Notes: generated by a model from the sequence alone, not told the origin. DNA of 64,000 nucleotides from Pelomonas sp. Root405 (GCF_001425165.1 NZ_LMDU01000004.1:15999-79998), one strand, 5' to 3'; counted from the first letter of the stretch, positions 28,401 to 37,933 are shown. Program-made: numbers and translations.

Positions 28401-29834
28401 GTCAACGCGAATTCATCCGAGGCGCTGGTGACGCGCTTCCGCTCGCGCATGGACGGCGGCGAGGTGTACCGCGTGGGGCTGGACAAAAAGCTGGCCCTGT
28501 ACCAGACCGTCACCCTGCGCGTCGACACGGCGACCATCGACGCCGAGAACCGCGCGCGCGGCGTGCCGAACTATCTGCACCAGGTCGTCATCTCGCCGGA
28601 CGGCCTGCGTGCCGCGTTGCCGTCCAAGAAGGACAACATCGTCGGCGGCACCTTCCGCGATGGCCGGCCGCTGGCGCACGAGACCACCGTGCGCTCCATC
28701 GTGTCGCAGCTCGCGTTGGTGCCCGGCGCCCACGAGGTGTTTGCCGAGCAGCTGGACTTCAACGACCGCGCCCCCGCCCGCGCCGCGGCCTATTCGCCCA
28801 ATGGCGACTACCTGTTCGTCGCGCAGATGGAGGGCAACCGCATCGCCGTCGTCGATGCCTACAACCGCTCGGTGCGCGGCGAGATCGAGACCGACCGCGC
28901 GCCGCACGGCCTGTATGTAGACGAGAAGCGCCAGCGCCTTTACGTCAACAATTTCCTGGGCCGCTCGGTCGGCGTCTACGACATCGGCCCGGTGCTGTCG
29001 GCGGAGTCCTTCTCGGCCCGGCCGCTGGCCAACGTGGCGGCGGTGACCGTCGAGCCGCTGGCGCCGGCGGTGCTGCGCGGCAAGCGGCTGTTCTACAACG
29101 CCGCCGACCGGCGCATGAGCCGCGACAACTACATGTCCTGCGCCAGTTGCCACGCCGACGGCGGCGACGACGGCATGGTCTGGGACTTCACGCAGCGCGG
29201 CGAGGGTCTGCGCCGCACCATCAGCCTGAATGGGCGCGCAGGTCTCGGCCACGGCCGCGTGCACTGGACGGCCAACTTCGACGAGCTGCAGGATTTCGAG
29301 AACGACATCCGCGGCGCGTTCGGCGGCACCGGCTTCCTCAGCGACCGCGATTTCTGGGCCACCTCCGACCCGCTCGGCGCGCCCAAGACCGGGCGCAGCC
29401 GCGACCTCGACGACCTGGCCGCCTACATGACCTCTTTGTCCAAGCACGGCCGCAGCCCCGAGCGCCAGGCCGATGGCAGCCTGACCGTGGAGGCGCTGCG
29501 CGGCCAGCAGCTGTTCGGCAGCATGCAGTGCGCGACCTGCCATGCCGGCACGACGCGCAAGGATGGCCTGCGCCACGATGTCGGCACCGTGCAGGCGTCG
29601 TCGGGCAAGGGGTCGAAGCAGGCGCTGGCCGGTGCGGGCTTTCACACGCCGCCGCTGCAGGGGCTGTGGGCCGCGCCGTCCTTCTTCCACAACGGCCAGG
29701 CCGCGACGCTGCAGGACGTGTTCGCGGCCGGGCACGGCGGCGCGCAGGCCCTGTCTGCGGCGGACCGCAGCGCACTGGCCAGCTTCCTGCGCTCGCTGGA
29801 CGCGAGCAGCGCGGCCGACGTGAAACCGCAATGA
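25497..29834 (+). CDS. Secreted mosaic protein: propeller, Ig-like, LamG, PKD, second propeller, two c-type haem sites
   Basis: 1445 residues with signal peptide. Domains in order: residues about 50-420 a propeller of repeated LVIVD-like blades (FLVYDVSNP, MYIVDARDPANPV, ASLDISDPLNP, MHKVDVSDPLNHR); 422-525 an Ig-like Big_5 domain (ALTDNILPES, LAPNTTYEVLLP); 541-742 a LamG/concanavalin-like domain (LADVRVYNRVLGDAEAAAL); 745-828 a PKD domain (YRWNFGDGSP); 838-1170 a YVTN-type propeller; then haem motifs CASCH (1215-1219) and CATCH (1345-1349), as in MauG-like dihaem proteins. It looks like an exported redox enzyme with carbohydrate- or surface-binding modules. Substrate unknown. It overlaps the halogenase gene by 4 bp, so the two are coupled. 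Confidence 0.8.
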   Translation: MMKFRTTAIALLSLGAAFLAHAAITGTSPLTLMAALTALLAAEPKQGPGLGNLSYTEAELFKPVSVIKTETAPGAGDGDIPFRYPGRQEYGTNVALMLNGYLVVMFAPDSGQSTGGFLVYDVSNPRSMRLVKKIYEPEGRTAQFREPHAIGHATVNGRQYLVVPSTKGVKFWDFSDVNDIRQVAKLALPTVDGGDYSRVTWQLWWQAPYLYVASADDGMYIVDARDPANPVLANRGGGRPNPVPTGELGGFRVGPIFTMGNHLVLSSMDTYAGLASLDISDPLNPRLLDSVGNVPFFYSICFDGHNVYGSARGRGRDGRMFSFDLDDPARFVPRDDRLLMDEQLYCSTQDQFVFQGAQVRMHKVDVSDPLNHRHVAQGGLYPEGSDKASHSDHGQVTPMGNLVYIGNDHGQGSGFIVHDRNPDATPPKVRQMSPRPGALKQATTSRIGIALTDNILPESLHAASFIVRPRGGAALAGTYSVQLGIVNFAPAQDLAPNTTYEVLLPAGGLKDYAGNAIATAFSAQFTTGDRSQQADIDTAAITGLAHHWPLVRGLQDIVAGNDGRTTPSDSFRDGGLNFAGRSAGVVLGKPDSANLAGGTATFSFHMRTTQRGHARAAEAPGIFGQGPAGVLWGWIDEQGRLRLSVGEPSPANPGLASARAVNDGQWHAVVLTRDAASGALTLQVDGAKRSGKGPAGQLNPPAQPQMLGQIQGSADFFRGRLADVRVYNRVLGDAEAAALRRQAAVRIAGAVGSETLVVGSRAEFNPSMLARSGAQYRWNFGDGSPHTAFSRTLAASHRFTVAGHYNVVLTVRTADGAEHTHALHRTVVNPRTAKAPAQSSNIVGDGTQVFSVNPDSGTVTAIAADTLAKAWEARVGDEPRTLAIAPDGRVWVTVQGEDKLVALNPQDGSVSATVQLPYGSAPHGVVFTPDQRMGLVTLEGSSTLMSFDPANGAARASLKLTGDVRGIAVNANSSEALVTRFRSRMDGGEVYRVGLDKKLALYQTVTLRVDTATIDAENRARGVPNYLHQVVISPDGLRAALPSKKDNIVGGTFRDGRPLAHETTVRSIVSQLALVPGAHEVFAEQLDFNDRAPARAAAYSPNGDYLFVAQMEGNRIAVVDAYNRSVRGEIETDRAPHGLYVDEKRQRLYVNNFLGRSVGVYDIGPVLSAESFSARPLANVAAVTVEPLAPAVLRGKRLFYNAADRRMSRDNYMSCASCHADGGDDGMVWDFTQRGEGLRRTISLNGRAGLGHGRVHWTANFDELQDFENDIRGAFGGTGFLSDRDFWATSDPLGAPKTGRSRDLDDLAAYMTSLSKHGRSPERQADGSLTVEALRGQQLFGSMQCATCHAGTTRKDGLRHDVGTVQASSGKGSKQALAGAGFHTPPLQGLWAAPSFFHNGQAATLQDVFAAGHGGAQALSAADRSALASFLRSLDASSAADVKPQ

Positions 29835-31336
29835 GCCAGGCCTTCCAGCGCATCGTCATCGTCGGCGGCGGCACCGCCGGCTGGATGGCCGCGACGGCGG
29901 TGGCCACCGCGCTGCGCGGGCGCAGCAGCGTGGAGGTGGTGGAGTCCGAGGAGATCGCCATCGTCGGTGTCGGCGAGGCCACCTTTCCGTCCATCCGCAA
30001 CTACCACCGGCTGGTGGGCATCGATGAGGCCGACTTCCTGCGCGCCACCCACGGCACCTACAAGCTCGGCATCGAGTTCCGCGACTGGCGCGTGCAGGGC
30101 GAGGGCTACTTCCACACCTTCGGCGACTTCGGCGCGCTGACCGGCCCGCGCGCGCTGTGGGGCCAGCACCGGCGCCTGGCCGACCCGGCGCTGGGCGCCC
30201 TCGGCGAGCAATGCCTGCCGACCGTGATGGCCCAGCAGGGCCGCTTTGTCGTGCCGGCGGCGGACGACGGCCACGAGCCCTACAAATACGCCTACCACTT
30301 CGACGCCACGCTCTATGCCGCCTTCCTGCGCGAGCTGGCACTCAAGCGCGGCGCGCGCCGCACCGAGGGCCGCATCGTCGACGTGACGCGCCGCGCCGAT
30401 GGCGGCGTGCAGAGCCTGAAGCTGGCCGACGGCCGCGAGGTCACCGGCGACCTCTTCATCGACTGCTCGGGCTTTGGCTCGCTGCTGCTGGGCAAAGTGC
30501 TGGCCGAGCCCTTCGTCGACTTCAGCCGCTGGCTGCCGGTGGACAGCGCCTGGGCCTGCCCCTGCGAGCGAAGCGGTTCAGAGCTCACGCCCTACACGCG
30601 CTCCACCGCACTCGAAGGCGGCTGGGCCTGGCGCATCCCGCTGCAGAACCGCACGGGGCATGGCCATGTGTTCAGCAGCCGCCACATCGATGCCGACCGT
30701 GCCCGCGAGCAGCTGCTGCAGCAGCTCGACGGCAAGCCGCTGGCCGAGCCGCGCCTGCTGCGCTTCACCACCGGCCACCGCGAGCGCTTCTGGGTGCACA
30801 ACGTCGTGGCGCTGGGCCTGTCCTCGGGCTTCCTGGAGCCGCTGGAATCGACCAGCATCTTCCTGATCCAGAGCGGCCTGGGTCATCTCATGGAGCGGCT
30901 CACCAGCGGCCAGCCCGTCGATGACGCCAGCGTCGACGACTACAACAGCCGCGCGGTGCGCGAGTTCAGTCGCATCCGCGACTTCATCGTCCTGCACTAC
31001 TGCCTGACCGCCCGTCGCGACAGCGCGCTGTGGCGCGACATGGCGGCGCTGGAGCTGCCCGACACGCTGGCCTTCAAGCTCGAAGCCTGGCGCCGCCTGG
31101 GCCTGCTGCACCTGCAGGGTGACGAGGGCTTTGACGAGCACAGCTGGCTGGCCGTCCTGACCGGCCTGCAGCACTGGCCGGAGCGCACTGACCCGGTTCT
31201 CGAAGAACTCGCGCCCGAGCAGGCGCGGCAGGCGCTGCTGCAGCGGCGCCAGGCCATTGCGCAGTCGGTGGCGCGACTGCCCTCACACGACGCCTTTCTG
31301 GCGCAGGTGCTGCAAGAACCCAGAAGAACGACATGA
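29831..31336 (+). CDS. Flavin-dependent halogenase-like protein (tryptophan halogenase family), copy 1
   Basis: 501 residues. FAD-binding [14 protein letters not shown] at the N-terminus, the catalytic-lysine segment THGTYKLGIEF (Lys78) and a WxWxIP-type motif (GWAWRIP) are all intact, so the active-site set is that of flavin-dependent halogenases. The late [20 protein letters not shown] segment closes the FAD site. Many relatives in Caulobacter and Xanthomonas sit beside TonB receptors in glycan loci, and their substrates are mostly unknown. Here it lies between the mosaic cytochrome and a TonB-like protein, overlapping both by 4 bp (ATGA). It needs a flavin reductase, which is not in the window. 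The name tryptophan halogenase should not be read as proven chemistry. Confidence 0.87.
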   Translation: MSQAFQRIVIVGGGTAGWMAATAVATALRGRSSVEVVESEEIAIVGVGEATFPSIRNYHRLVGIDEADFLRATHGTYKLGIEFRDWRVQGEGYFHTFGDFGALTGPRALWGQHRRLADPALGALGEQCLPTVMAQQGRFVVPAADDGHEPYKYAYHFDATLYAAFLRELALKRGARRTEGRIVDVTRRADGGVQSLKLADGREVTGDLFIDCSGFGSLLLGKVLAEPFVDFSRWLPVDSAWACPCERSGSELTPYTRSTALEGGWAWRIPLQNRTGHGHVFSSRHIDADRAREQLLQQLDGKPLAEPRLLRFTTGHRERFWVHNVVALGLSSGFLEPLESTSIFLIQSGLGHLMERLTSGQPVDDASVDDYNSRAVREFSRIRDFIVLHYCLTARRDSALWRDMAALELPDTLAFKLEAWRRLGLLHLQGDEGFDEHSWLAVLTGLQHWPERTDPVLEELAPEQARQALLQRRQAIAQSVARLPSHDAFLAQVLQEPRRTT

Positions 31337-32271
31337 ACCCGACATCCCCAGAGCCAGACAAGCCGGTCGAACCCCAACCGCTGCGATGGCAGCGCCGCCA
31401 CAGCGGCTATGCGCTGACCGTCGCAGTGATCATCCACATCCTGCTGCTGGCAGCCGTGCTGTCGTGGCGCGCCAAGGCGCCGCCGCCGCCCAAGCCGCGC
31501 GGCTCCGCAGTCAGCATCGTGGAGGGCAAGCAGCCGCCGGCGGCCCCCGAGCCGCCCCCTCTGCCGACACCGAAGTTGACGGAGCCGCCTCCGCCGAACA
31601 TGCCGCTGATGCCCGAGCTGCCGCCCATCGAGACGCCCAAGGTCGAACCCCCGCCCAAAGTCGTCCCGCCGCCGGTGCCCCCGCCCGTCGTCGCGCCGCC
31701 TCCGCCACCGCCGGTCGTGGTGGCCGCGGCGCCGGCCGCCAGCAGCGCGGAGCCGCCCAAGCTGTTCGAGGAATGCGCCGACTCGCCGGACCGGCCGATC
31801 GTGGCCGAGGTCTACCGCTTGCGCAACGGCACCACGTCGGTCAGCGAAATGCGCCGGCGCAAGCCCATCAAGACCGTGTGCCTGGCCCAGCTCGACATCA
31901 CGCCGCGCGACCACCGCGACGGTTTCCCTGGCCTGGACATGAACGAATGGTTCGGGCTCGACATCCGCTTCACCGTCAACATGCCGCAGGACATCACGAT
32001 GGACGTCATGCTGCTGTCCGACGACGGCGCCATCCTCACCATCGACGACGTGGAGGTGATCAACAACGACGGCATTCATGCGGCCAGCCCGCTGATGGAA
32101 ACGGTGAAGCTGGCCAAGGGCCCGCGCAACTTCCGTGTGCGCTACTTCCAGGGGCCGGGCTTTGGCCTCGCGCTGATGCTGGGTTGGAAGAAACCGGACG
32201 GCAAGGACTACCAGTACATCCCCCGCCGGCTGCTGGGCCGTCCACCGGCGGCGGCCGCGGCCGCGCCATAG
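31333..32271 (+). CDS. TonB-like anchored stalk protein ending in a PA14 domain
   Basis: 312 residues. Short cytoplasmic N-terminus, one membrane helix (about 24-45, SGYALTVAVIIHILLLAAVL), then a long Pro-rich periplasmic stretch (about 49-138, PPPP, PPPV and PKVEPPP repeats), the layout of TonB energy transducers. The usual TonB C-terminal domain is not there. Residues about 145-305 instead look like a PA14 domain: MLLSDDGAILTIDDVEVINN, DGIHAASP and VRYFQGPGFGLALMLGWKKP, ending IPRRLLGR. PA14 domains often bind glycans. A role as a periplasmic glycan-contacting spacer is inference. It overlaps the halogenase gene by 4 bp, and 37 bp separate it from the next gene. Confidence 0.75.
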   Translation: MNPTSPEPDKPVEPQPLRWQRRHSGYALTVAVIIHILLLAAVLSWRAKAPPPPKPRGSAVSIVEGKQPPAAPEPPPLPTPKLTEPPPPNMPLMPELPPIETPKVEPPPKVVPPPVPPPVVAPPPPPPVVVAAAPAASSAEPPKLFEECADSPDRPIVAEVYRLRNGTTSVSEMRRRKPIKTVCLAQLDITPRDHRDGFPGLDMNEWFGLDIRFTVNMPQDITMDVMLLSDDGAILTIDDVEVINNDGIHAASPLMETVKLAKGPRNFRVRYFQGPGFGLALMLGWKKPDGKDYQYIPRRLLGRPPAAAAAAP

Positions 32272-32308
32272 ACACGCCGACATCCGGCGATTTCAGGGAG
32301 CACAAAAG

Positions 32309-33298
32309 ATGAAGCGAACTCAGAATGACCAAGCCAGCCACCGAGGGCTGTATACGGTGGCCGCAGCGGTGCTGCTGCTGGCCGGCGGCGCCGCTGTCTG
32401 GCGGTTTGGCGACAAGCCGGCTGCTGACGCGCCGGTTGCCGCGCAGGCTGCGGCGCCCGCCATGCACGTGTTGCCCGCGGTGCTCACGGTGCCGGCCGTC
32501 GTGGCCAGCGCGCCGGCCGTCGCGGCCCAGTCAGCAGCAAGCATGCCCGCGGTGCCCGGCCGCCCGAAGGTCGCCGGGCTGCCTGACGTCGAATCACCGA
32601 CCGAGTCCCTGCGCAAGGTGCAGCTGGGCCTGAATGGCGGGACTGCAGAGGATGCCCTGACGGCGGCCCGGACGCTGCAGCATTGCGCCATGATGGCCAA
32701 GGCCCCGGAAGCCCTGTTCTCCGTCCGCGATCAACCAGAACTGATGCCGGCCAATGTCAGGAAGGCGATCAAGGACATGGGCGGCGAGGAGCGCGTGAGC
32801 AACGAGACCCTCGCCCGCGCCCAGAGCGAGCAGCGGCGCTGCCAGGTCTTCGACGCCGCCACGATGGCGCGCAGCGGCGAGCTGTTTCAAAAGGCCCATG
32901 ACGGCAAGGCCGCAGGCGCGGCGATGGCCTATCTGCAATCGCTGCAGGCGCCCGATGCCAAAGGCAAGGCGGACCCGGCCTTGATCGCCAGCCTGCAGGC
33001 CAATGTGCGCAAGGCCGCCGATGCGGGCGACCCCGACACGCTGATGCCGCTTGCCATGGCATCCGGCGATCTGGCGCGCGATCTGGGCATCACGCCGATA
33101 CAACGCAACGCCTACCGGAATGCCTACGTGCAGATCCAGGACGAGCGCATGCCGGGCATGGGCAAGGCGATGGCAAAGATCATCGATGCGGTTGCACAGA
33201 TGGGTTCGCCGGCGCCGCTGACCGCCGTGCAGCAACGCGAGGCCGACGCGCTGACCACGCAGATCGTCGACGCCTCGCGACGCGCGCGCAAAGGGTGA
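32309..33298 (+). CDS. Membrane-anchored protein of unknown function
   Basis: 329 residues, not recognised. One hydrophobic helix near the N-terminus (about 14-29, LYTVAAAVLLLAGGAA), then an Ala/Pro/Val-rich linker to about residue 90, then a mainly helical, charged C-terminal region (LRKVQLGLNGGTAEDALTAARTL, ALFSVRDQPELMPANVRKAI, MPGMGKAMAKIIDAVAQM). Two Cys (HCAMMAK and QRRCQVF) may form a disulphide if it is periplasmic, as the topology predicts. The GGGAGCACAAAAG stretch before ATG contains a ribosome binding site. It stands between the TonB-PA14 gene and the esterase on the same strand and probably belongs to that operon. Confidence 0.6.
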   Translation: MKRTQNDQASHRGLYTVAAAVLLLAGGAAVWRFGDKPAADAPVAAQAAAPAMHVLPAVLTVPAVVASAPAVAAQSAASMPAVPGRPKVAGLPDVESPTESLRKVQLGLNGGTAEDALTAARTLQHCAMMAKAPEALFSVRDQPELMPANVRKAIKDMGGEERVSNETLARAQSEQRRCQVFDAATMARSGELFQKAHDGKAAGAAMAYLQSLQAPDAKGKADPALIASLQANVRKAADAGDPDTLMPLAMASGDLARDLGITPIQRNAYRNAYVQIQDERMPGMGKAMAKIIDAVAQMGSPAPLTAVQQREADALTTQIVDASRRARKG

Positions 33299-34240
<942 letters not shown>

Positions 34241-34250
34241 GGCCGCAGCG

Positions 34251-36074
34251 ATGCTCAGACTTTCAACGCACGCGCTCGCAGCCGCCCTCTGCCTAACTGC
34301 CTTTTCAGCCGGCGCCCAGCCAGCCGATGCGGCCAACCTGGAGCGCGTGGAGGTGGCGGGCCGCAAAGGCGAGGTGTCCCAGTGGGTCCGCGCCGAGAGC
34401 CAGCACTTCGTCGTCTACTCGGATGCCCGCGAGGAAGATGTCAGCCAGCTGCTGGACAACCTGGAAAAACTCGATCACCTGTTGCGCATCTACACGCTGC
34501 CTGGCTACCAAACCACGCAGCGGGTCGATCAGCAGGACGCCAAGCTGACGCTGTACCACCACCGCGGCGCCGCCGACCTGCTCGACATCGACGCCAGCGG
34601 GCCGGCCGATGCCATCGGCCTGTACAGCAGCTGCACAGCCGGCGTCCAGGGTTTCGGGGTGCAGCTGGACCGCATTCCCACGCTCGGTGACGAACAGCTG
34701 GACAAGGCCCCGTTGAACGAAACCCTGTCCCATGTCTTCGAGGCGTATGCGCGGCACTTCCTGTATCGCCACACGGACATCCGCAGTCCGGCCTGGTTCA
34801 TCGAGGGCTTCGCTCAGTACTTTTCCAGCGTGCGGTTCTCGGAAGGACAGATGGTGGTCGGCCGGACCCCGAAAGCTATCGCCAGCTACCTGCACTTCCT
34901 CGGCGAAGGCCGACGCTACAGCCTGGAGTACGACGACGTCCTGCTGCACAAGCTCGCCGACGCGCGCAACTATGCCGGCCCCGCCGGCGTGCGCCTGGAG
35001 TTCGAGGCCAAGTCCTGGCTGCTGATGCACTACGCGCTGGCGTCGGAAGACAGGCGCAGGCGGCTGAGCCAGCACCTGGCGCTGGCCGGCCGCGGCGTTG
35101 CGCCGACGACGGCGTTCGAGCGCGCCTTCGACCTGAAGACTTCCGACATCAGCCAGGTGATGTGGCGGTATGGCCTTCGGGGCACCGAAACCCTGCGGGT
35201 GGCGCACCCGTCCCTGCCCGCCGCACGCGTGAGCTTTCGCAACCTGCCCCGTGCAACGGGCGAGTTTGTGCTGGCGGATGCCGCCTTGAAGTCATGCCCG
35301 AGCCGGCAAGCCGGCGAGGCGCTGCTGCGCAAGGTGACCGCTCTGGCGGCCCGGTTCCCGAACGAAGATGCCGCGCGCCTGACCCTCAGCCGGGCGCAGA
35401 TCGACTGGGGCGATCCGCAGGACGCCCTGCCCAGACTGAATGCCCTCCTGCAAGTCGACGACGAGCACTTCGAGGCCCGGTATCTGCTGGGCCTGGCGAA
35501 CCTGCGACTGGCCGAACGCCATGGCGGCGAAGCCAGGCGGTCGTTCCTGCAGGCCGCGCAGCGCCACCTTGAGCTTGCACGCGGACTGAAGCCCCAGTCA
35601 CCGCAAGCCGCCTTCGCGCACGTCCAGGCCGACGTGGCCGCAACGGCTGAGCCGGACGGTGCAGCGGTGGAGGCGGCCATCTCGGCGGGGCAGTCGGCGC
35701 GCGAAGTCAACGCGCTGGCGCGATTCGCGGCATTGGCCCATGCCTACGCCGGCCATGCCGACGAGGCCCACCGAACATTGGCTTCGCTGGCGCAGGACCT
35801 GCGCGACGAACCGACGGCGCGATGGGCCAGGCAGTGGCAGAGCCGGCTCGAAACCGGCGTGACGCGGGGCGCCATCCTCGCAGAGATGCGCCGCAGCCCC
35901 GCGCCCGAAACGTCGTCCAAGGAATGGACCATCGACAAGGAGAGCGTGATGCAGCAGGTGGCACGCGCTCATGGCATGGAAGCCGCGGAACCCTTGCTCA
36001 AGACACTCCAGGAGCAGCAGGACCGGACGCAGCAGCCGGCCAGCAGCATGGGTGGCAACGCAGAGAAAAGGTAG
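34251..36074 (+). CDS. Secreted metallopeptidase-like TPR protein with degenerate active site
   Basis: 607 residues; signal peptide (LAAALCLTAFSAGA-QP). Residues about 40-350 resemble DUF1570-type gluzincin relatives: WVRAESQHFVVYSDA, and the region where these proteins carry HExxH and a downstream Glu. Here the segment reads SHVFEAYARHFL, with no HExxH, while the WFIEGFAQYF segment with its Glu is kept. The protein may therefore bind rather than cleave. The C-terminal half (about 370-560) is made of helical TPR-like repeats (DALPRLNALLQVDDEHFEAR, YLLGLANLRLAERHGG). The ATG at 34251, 10 bp after the esterase stop, gives a proper signal peptide. It is the last plus-strand gene before the convergent signalling genes. 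Confidence 0.65.
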   Translation: MLRLSTHALAAALCLTAFSAGAQPADAANLERVEVAGRKGEVSQWVRAESQHFVVYSDAREEDVSQLLDNLEKLDHLLRIYTLPGYQTTQRVDQQDAKLTLYHHRGAADLLDIDASGPADAIGLYSSCTAGVQGFGVQLDRIPTLGDEQLDKAPLNETLSHVFEAYARHFLYRHTDIRSPAWFIEGFAQYFSSVRFSEGQMVVGRTPKAIASYLHFLGEGRRYSLEYDDVLLHKLADARNYAGPAGVRLEFEAKSWLLMHYALASEDRRRRLSQHLALAGRGVAPTTAFERAFDLKTSDISQVMWRYGLRGTETLRVAHPSLPAARVSFRNLPRATGEFVLADAALKSCPSRQAGEALLRKVTALAARFPNEDAARLTLSRAQIDWGDPQDALPRLNALLQVDDEHFEARYLLGLANLRLAERHGGEARRSFLQAAQRHLELARGLKPQSPQAAFAHVQADVAATAEPDGAAVEAAISAGQSAREVNALARFAALAHAYAGHADEAHRTLASLAQDLRDEPTARWARQWQSRLETGVTRGAILAEMRRSPAPETSSKEWTIDKESVMQQVARAHGMEAAEPLLKTLQEQQDRTQQPASSMGGNAEKR

Positions 36075-36124
36075 CCGCCGGCATCGACAGACGCGAACGG
36101 CCACCATCCCGGGCAGCGCGAGCG

Positions 36125-37933
36125 TCATTCAGCGCCTGCGCTCCCCGCGAGCCGCATGCCGAGCTGCTCGGCGATGTGCACCTGCAGCGCCTCCAGGGAC
36201 ACCGGCTTGGTCAGGAAGACATTGACGCCGGCCTGCAGGCAGGCCGCCCGGTGCTCGGCGGTCGCCGTCGCCGACACGGCGATCACGGGCACCGCAGCGA
36301 ACTCGGCGTTCGCCCGCAGACGGCGCGTGGCTTCGACGCCGCCGACCGATGGCATCACGCTGTCCATCAAGATCAGGTCGGGTCGGAAGCGCCGTGCGGC
36401 GGTCAGCAGCTCGCTGCCGTCGGCGGCCTGTGCCACCTCGAAGCCGGCGTCGCCAAGGAAGTCGCAGAGCAGCGCGCGGTTCGCCGCCACGTCGTCGACG
36501 ACCAGCACCCGCCGCCGCGGGCCCAGATAGCGAGCCAGGCCGGGCGCCTTCTGCGGCGCCGCCTGCAGCGGCGGCGCCACCGGCAACGGCAGCTCGACGC
36601 TGAAGCGTGTGCCGCGGCCGAATTCGCTGCTCACCTGCACTTGTCCGCCCATGTCGTTGACAAGGGCCCGGGTGATCGCCAAGCCCAGCCCGGTGCCACC
36701 GCTGCGGCGCTGCACGTCGCCGACCTGCTCGAAGGGCTTGAAGATGCGCGCCATGTCTTCGGGGCGCATGCCAACGCCGGTGTCCTCGACATCCAGCTGC
36801 ATCAGCACCTGGGCCGGGCCCCGGGCCGTCGCACTGGCGCGCAGGGTGACCATGCCGGTGTCGGTGAACTTGATCGCGTTGCCCAGCAGGTTCAGCAGGA
36901 CCTGGCGCAGCCGGCGCTCGTCGGCCAGCACGGCCGCAGGGAGGTCCGCGGCCGCGTCGAACACGAAGGCCAGGCGCTTCTCGTCGGCCTTCACACGCAT
37001 CAGGTTGACGACCGTCTGCAGCAGGCCGCGCAGATCGACCGGCTCGGGGTTGAGGTCGGTGTGGCCGGCCTCGATGCGCGCCAGGTCGAGGATGTCGTTG
37101 ATCAGCGCCAGCAGGTGCTGCCCGCTCTGGTGGATGGTGTCCAGGCCACGCGCCTGGCGCGCGCTCAAGCCGCCCTCCATGGTCAGCAGTTGCGCGTAGC
37201 CGAGGACGGCGTTCAGCGGCGTGCGCAGCTCGTGGCTCATGCCGGCGAGGAACTCGCTCTTCGCGCGGTTGGCCGCCTCGGCGGCATGCCGCGCGGCACG
37301 CTCGGCCTGAAGCAGCTCACCCTCGGTTTCGGCCGCCGCCGTCTGCGTGCCGTCCTGCGTTTCGAGCTTGGCCAGCAGGCTCCTCACCTGACTCTCGACG
37401 GCGTCCTCGCTGAGGGCCAGTGCCCGCGCGATCTCGGGGTAGGCATTGCCCTGCGCGATGAATCGCAGCACGCTGATCTCGGCCGCCGTGATGGGCCTGT
37501 CCGTGATTTGACCCGCCAGCTCGAACGAGCCCTCGGACGGCAGCGCCAGGCGACCGGCGTGCACGGCGCGGATGGCGTCAAGCAGCTCTTTGTGCAGCGC
37601 GTTCTTCAGAAGATAACCGCAGGCGCCGGCCTGCAGGGCGCGCTGCGCCTGGGCGTCGCCGGCATAGGTGGTGAGCACGATGATGCGCGCGGCGGGAAAC
37701 TCGGCCCGAATCGCACCGATGGCATCGAGCCCGCTCATGCCGGGCATCTGCAGGTCCATCAGCGTGACGTCCGGGCGGTGGCTGCGGAACTGCTGGATCG
37801 CCTCGCGCCCGTTCGCCGCTTCGGCGACGAGCGCCATGTCCGGCTCCACGCCGAGCAGCGTGGCGATGCCCTGCCGCACGATGGGATGGTCGTCGACGCA
37901 GAGAACCTGGATGCGGGTCTGTTCTTCGCTCAT
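36125..37933 (-). CDS. Fused NarL-type response regulator and hybrid histidine kinase (REC-HTH-HisKA-HATPase-REC)
   Basis: 602 residues. Residues about 7-120 form a receiver (VLCVDDHP, phospho-Asp in DVTLMDLQMPG, Lys in YLLKNA). About 140-200 a LuxR-type helix-turn-helix (ITAAEISVLRFIAQGNAYPEIARAL). About 235-300 HisKA with FLAGMSHELRTPLNAVLGYA. Then the HATPase with NAIKF, DTGVGM and GGTGLGLAI boxes. From about residue 475 a second receiver (VLVVDDVAANRALL, DLILMDSVMPSVGG, FLTKPV). NarL-type regulators normally stop after the HTH, so the added kinase and receiver are unusual. Its ATG overlaps the stop of the propeller kinase (4 bp), so the kinase is its probable phosphodonor. Confidence 0.85.
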   Translation of the reverse strand: MSEEQTRIQVLCVDDHPIVRQGIATLLGVEPDMALVAEAANGREAIQQFRSHRPDVTLMDLQMPGMSGLDAIGAIRAEFPAARIIVLTTYAGDAQAQRALQAGACGYLLKNALHKELLDAIRAVHAGRLALPSEGSFELAGQITDRPITAAEISVLRFIAQGNAYPEIARALALSEDAVESQVRSLLAKLETQDGTQTAAAETEGELLQAERAARHAAEAANRAKSEFLAGMSHELRTPLNAVLGYAQLLTMEGGLSARQARGLDTIHQSGQHLLALINDILDLARIEAGHTDLNPEPVDLRGLLQTVVNLMRVKADEKRLAFVFDAAADLPAAVLADERRLRQVLLNLLGNAIKFTDTGMVTLRASATARGPAQVLMQLDVEDTGVGMRPEDMARIFKPFEQVGDVQRRSGGTGLGLAITRALVNDMGGQVQVSSEFGRGTRFSVELPLPVAPPLQAAPQKAPGLARYLGPRRRVLVVDDVAANRALLCDFLGDAGFEVAQAADGSELLTAARRFRPDLILMDSVMPSVGGVEATRRLRANAEFAAVPVIAVSATATAEHRAACLQAGVNVFLTKPVSLEALQVHIAEQLGMRLAGSAGAE

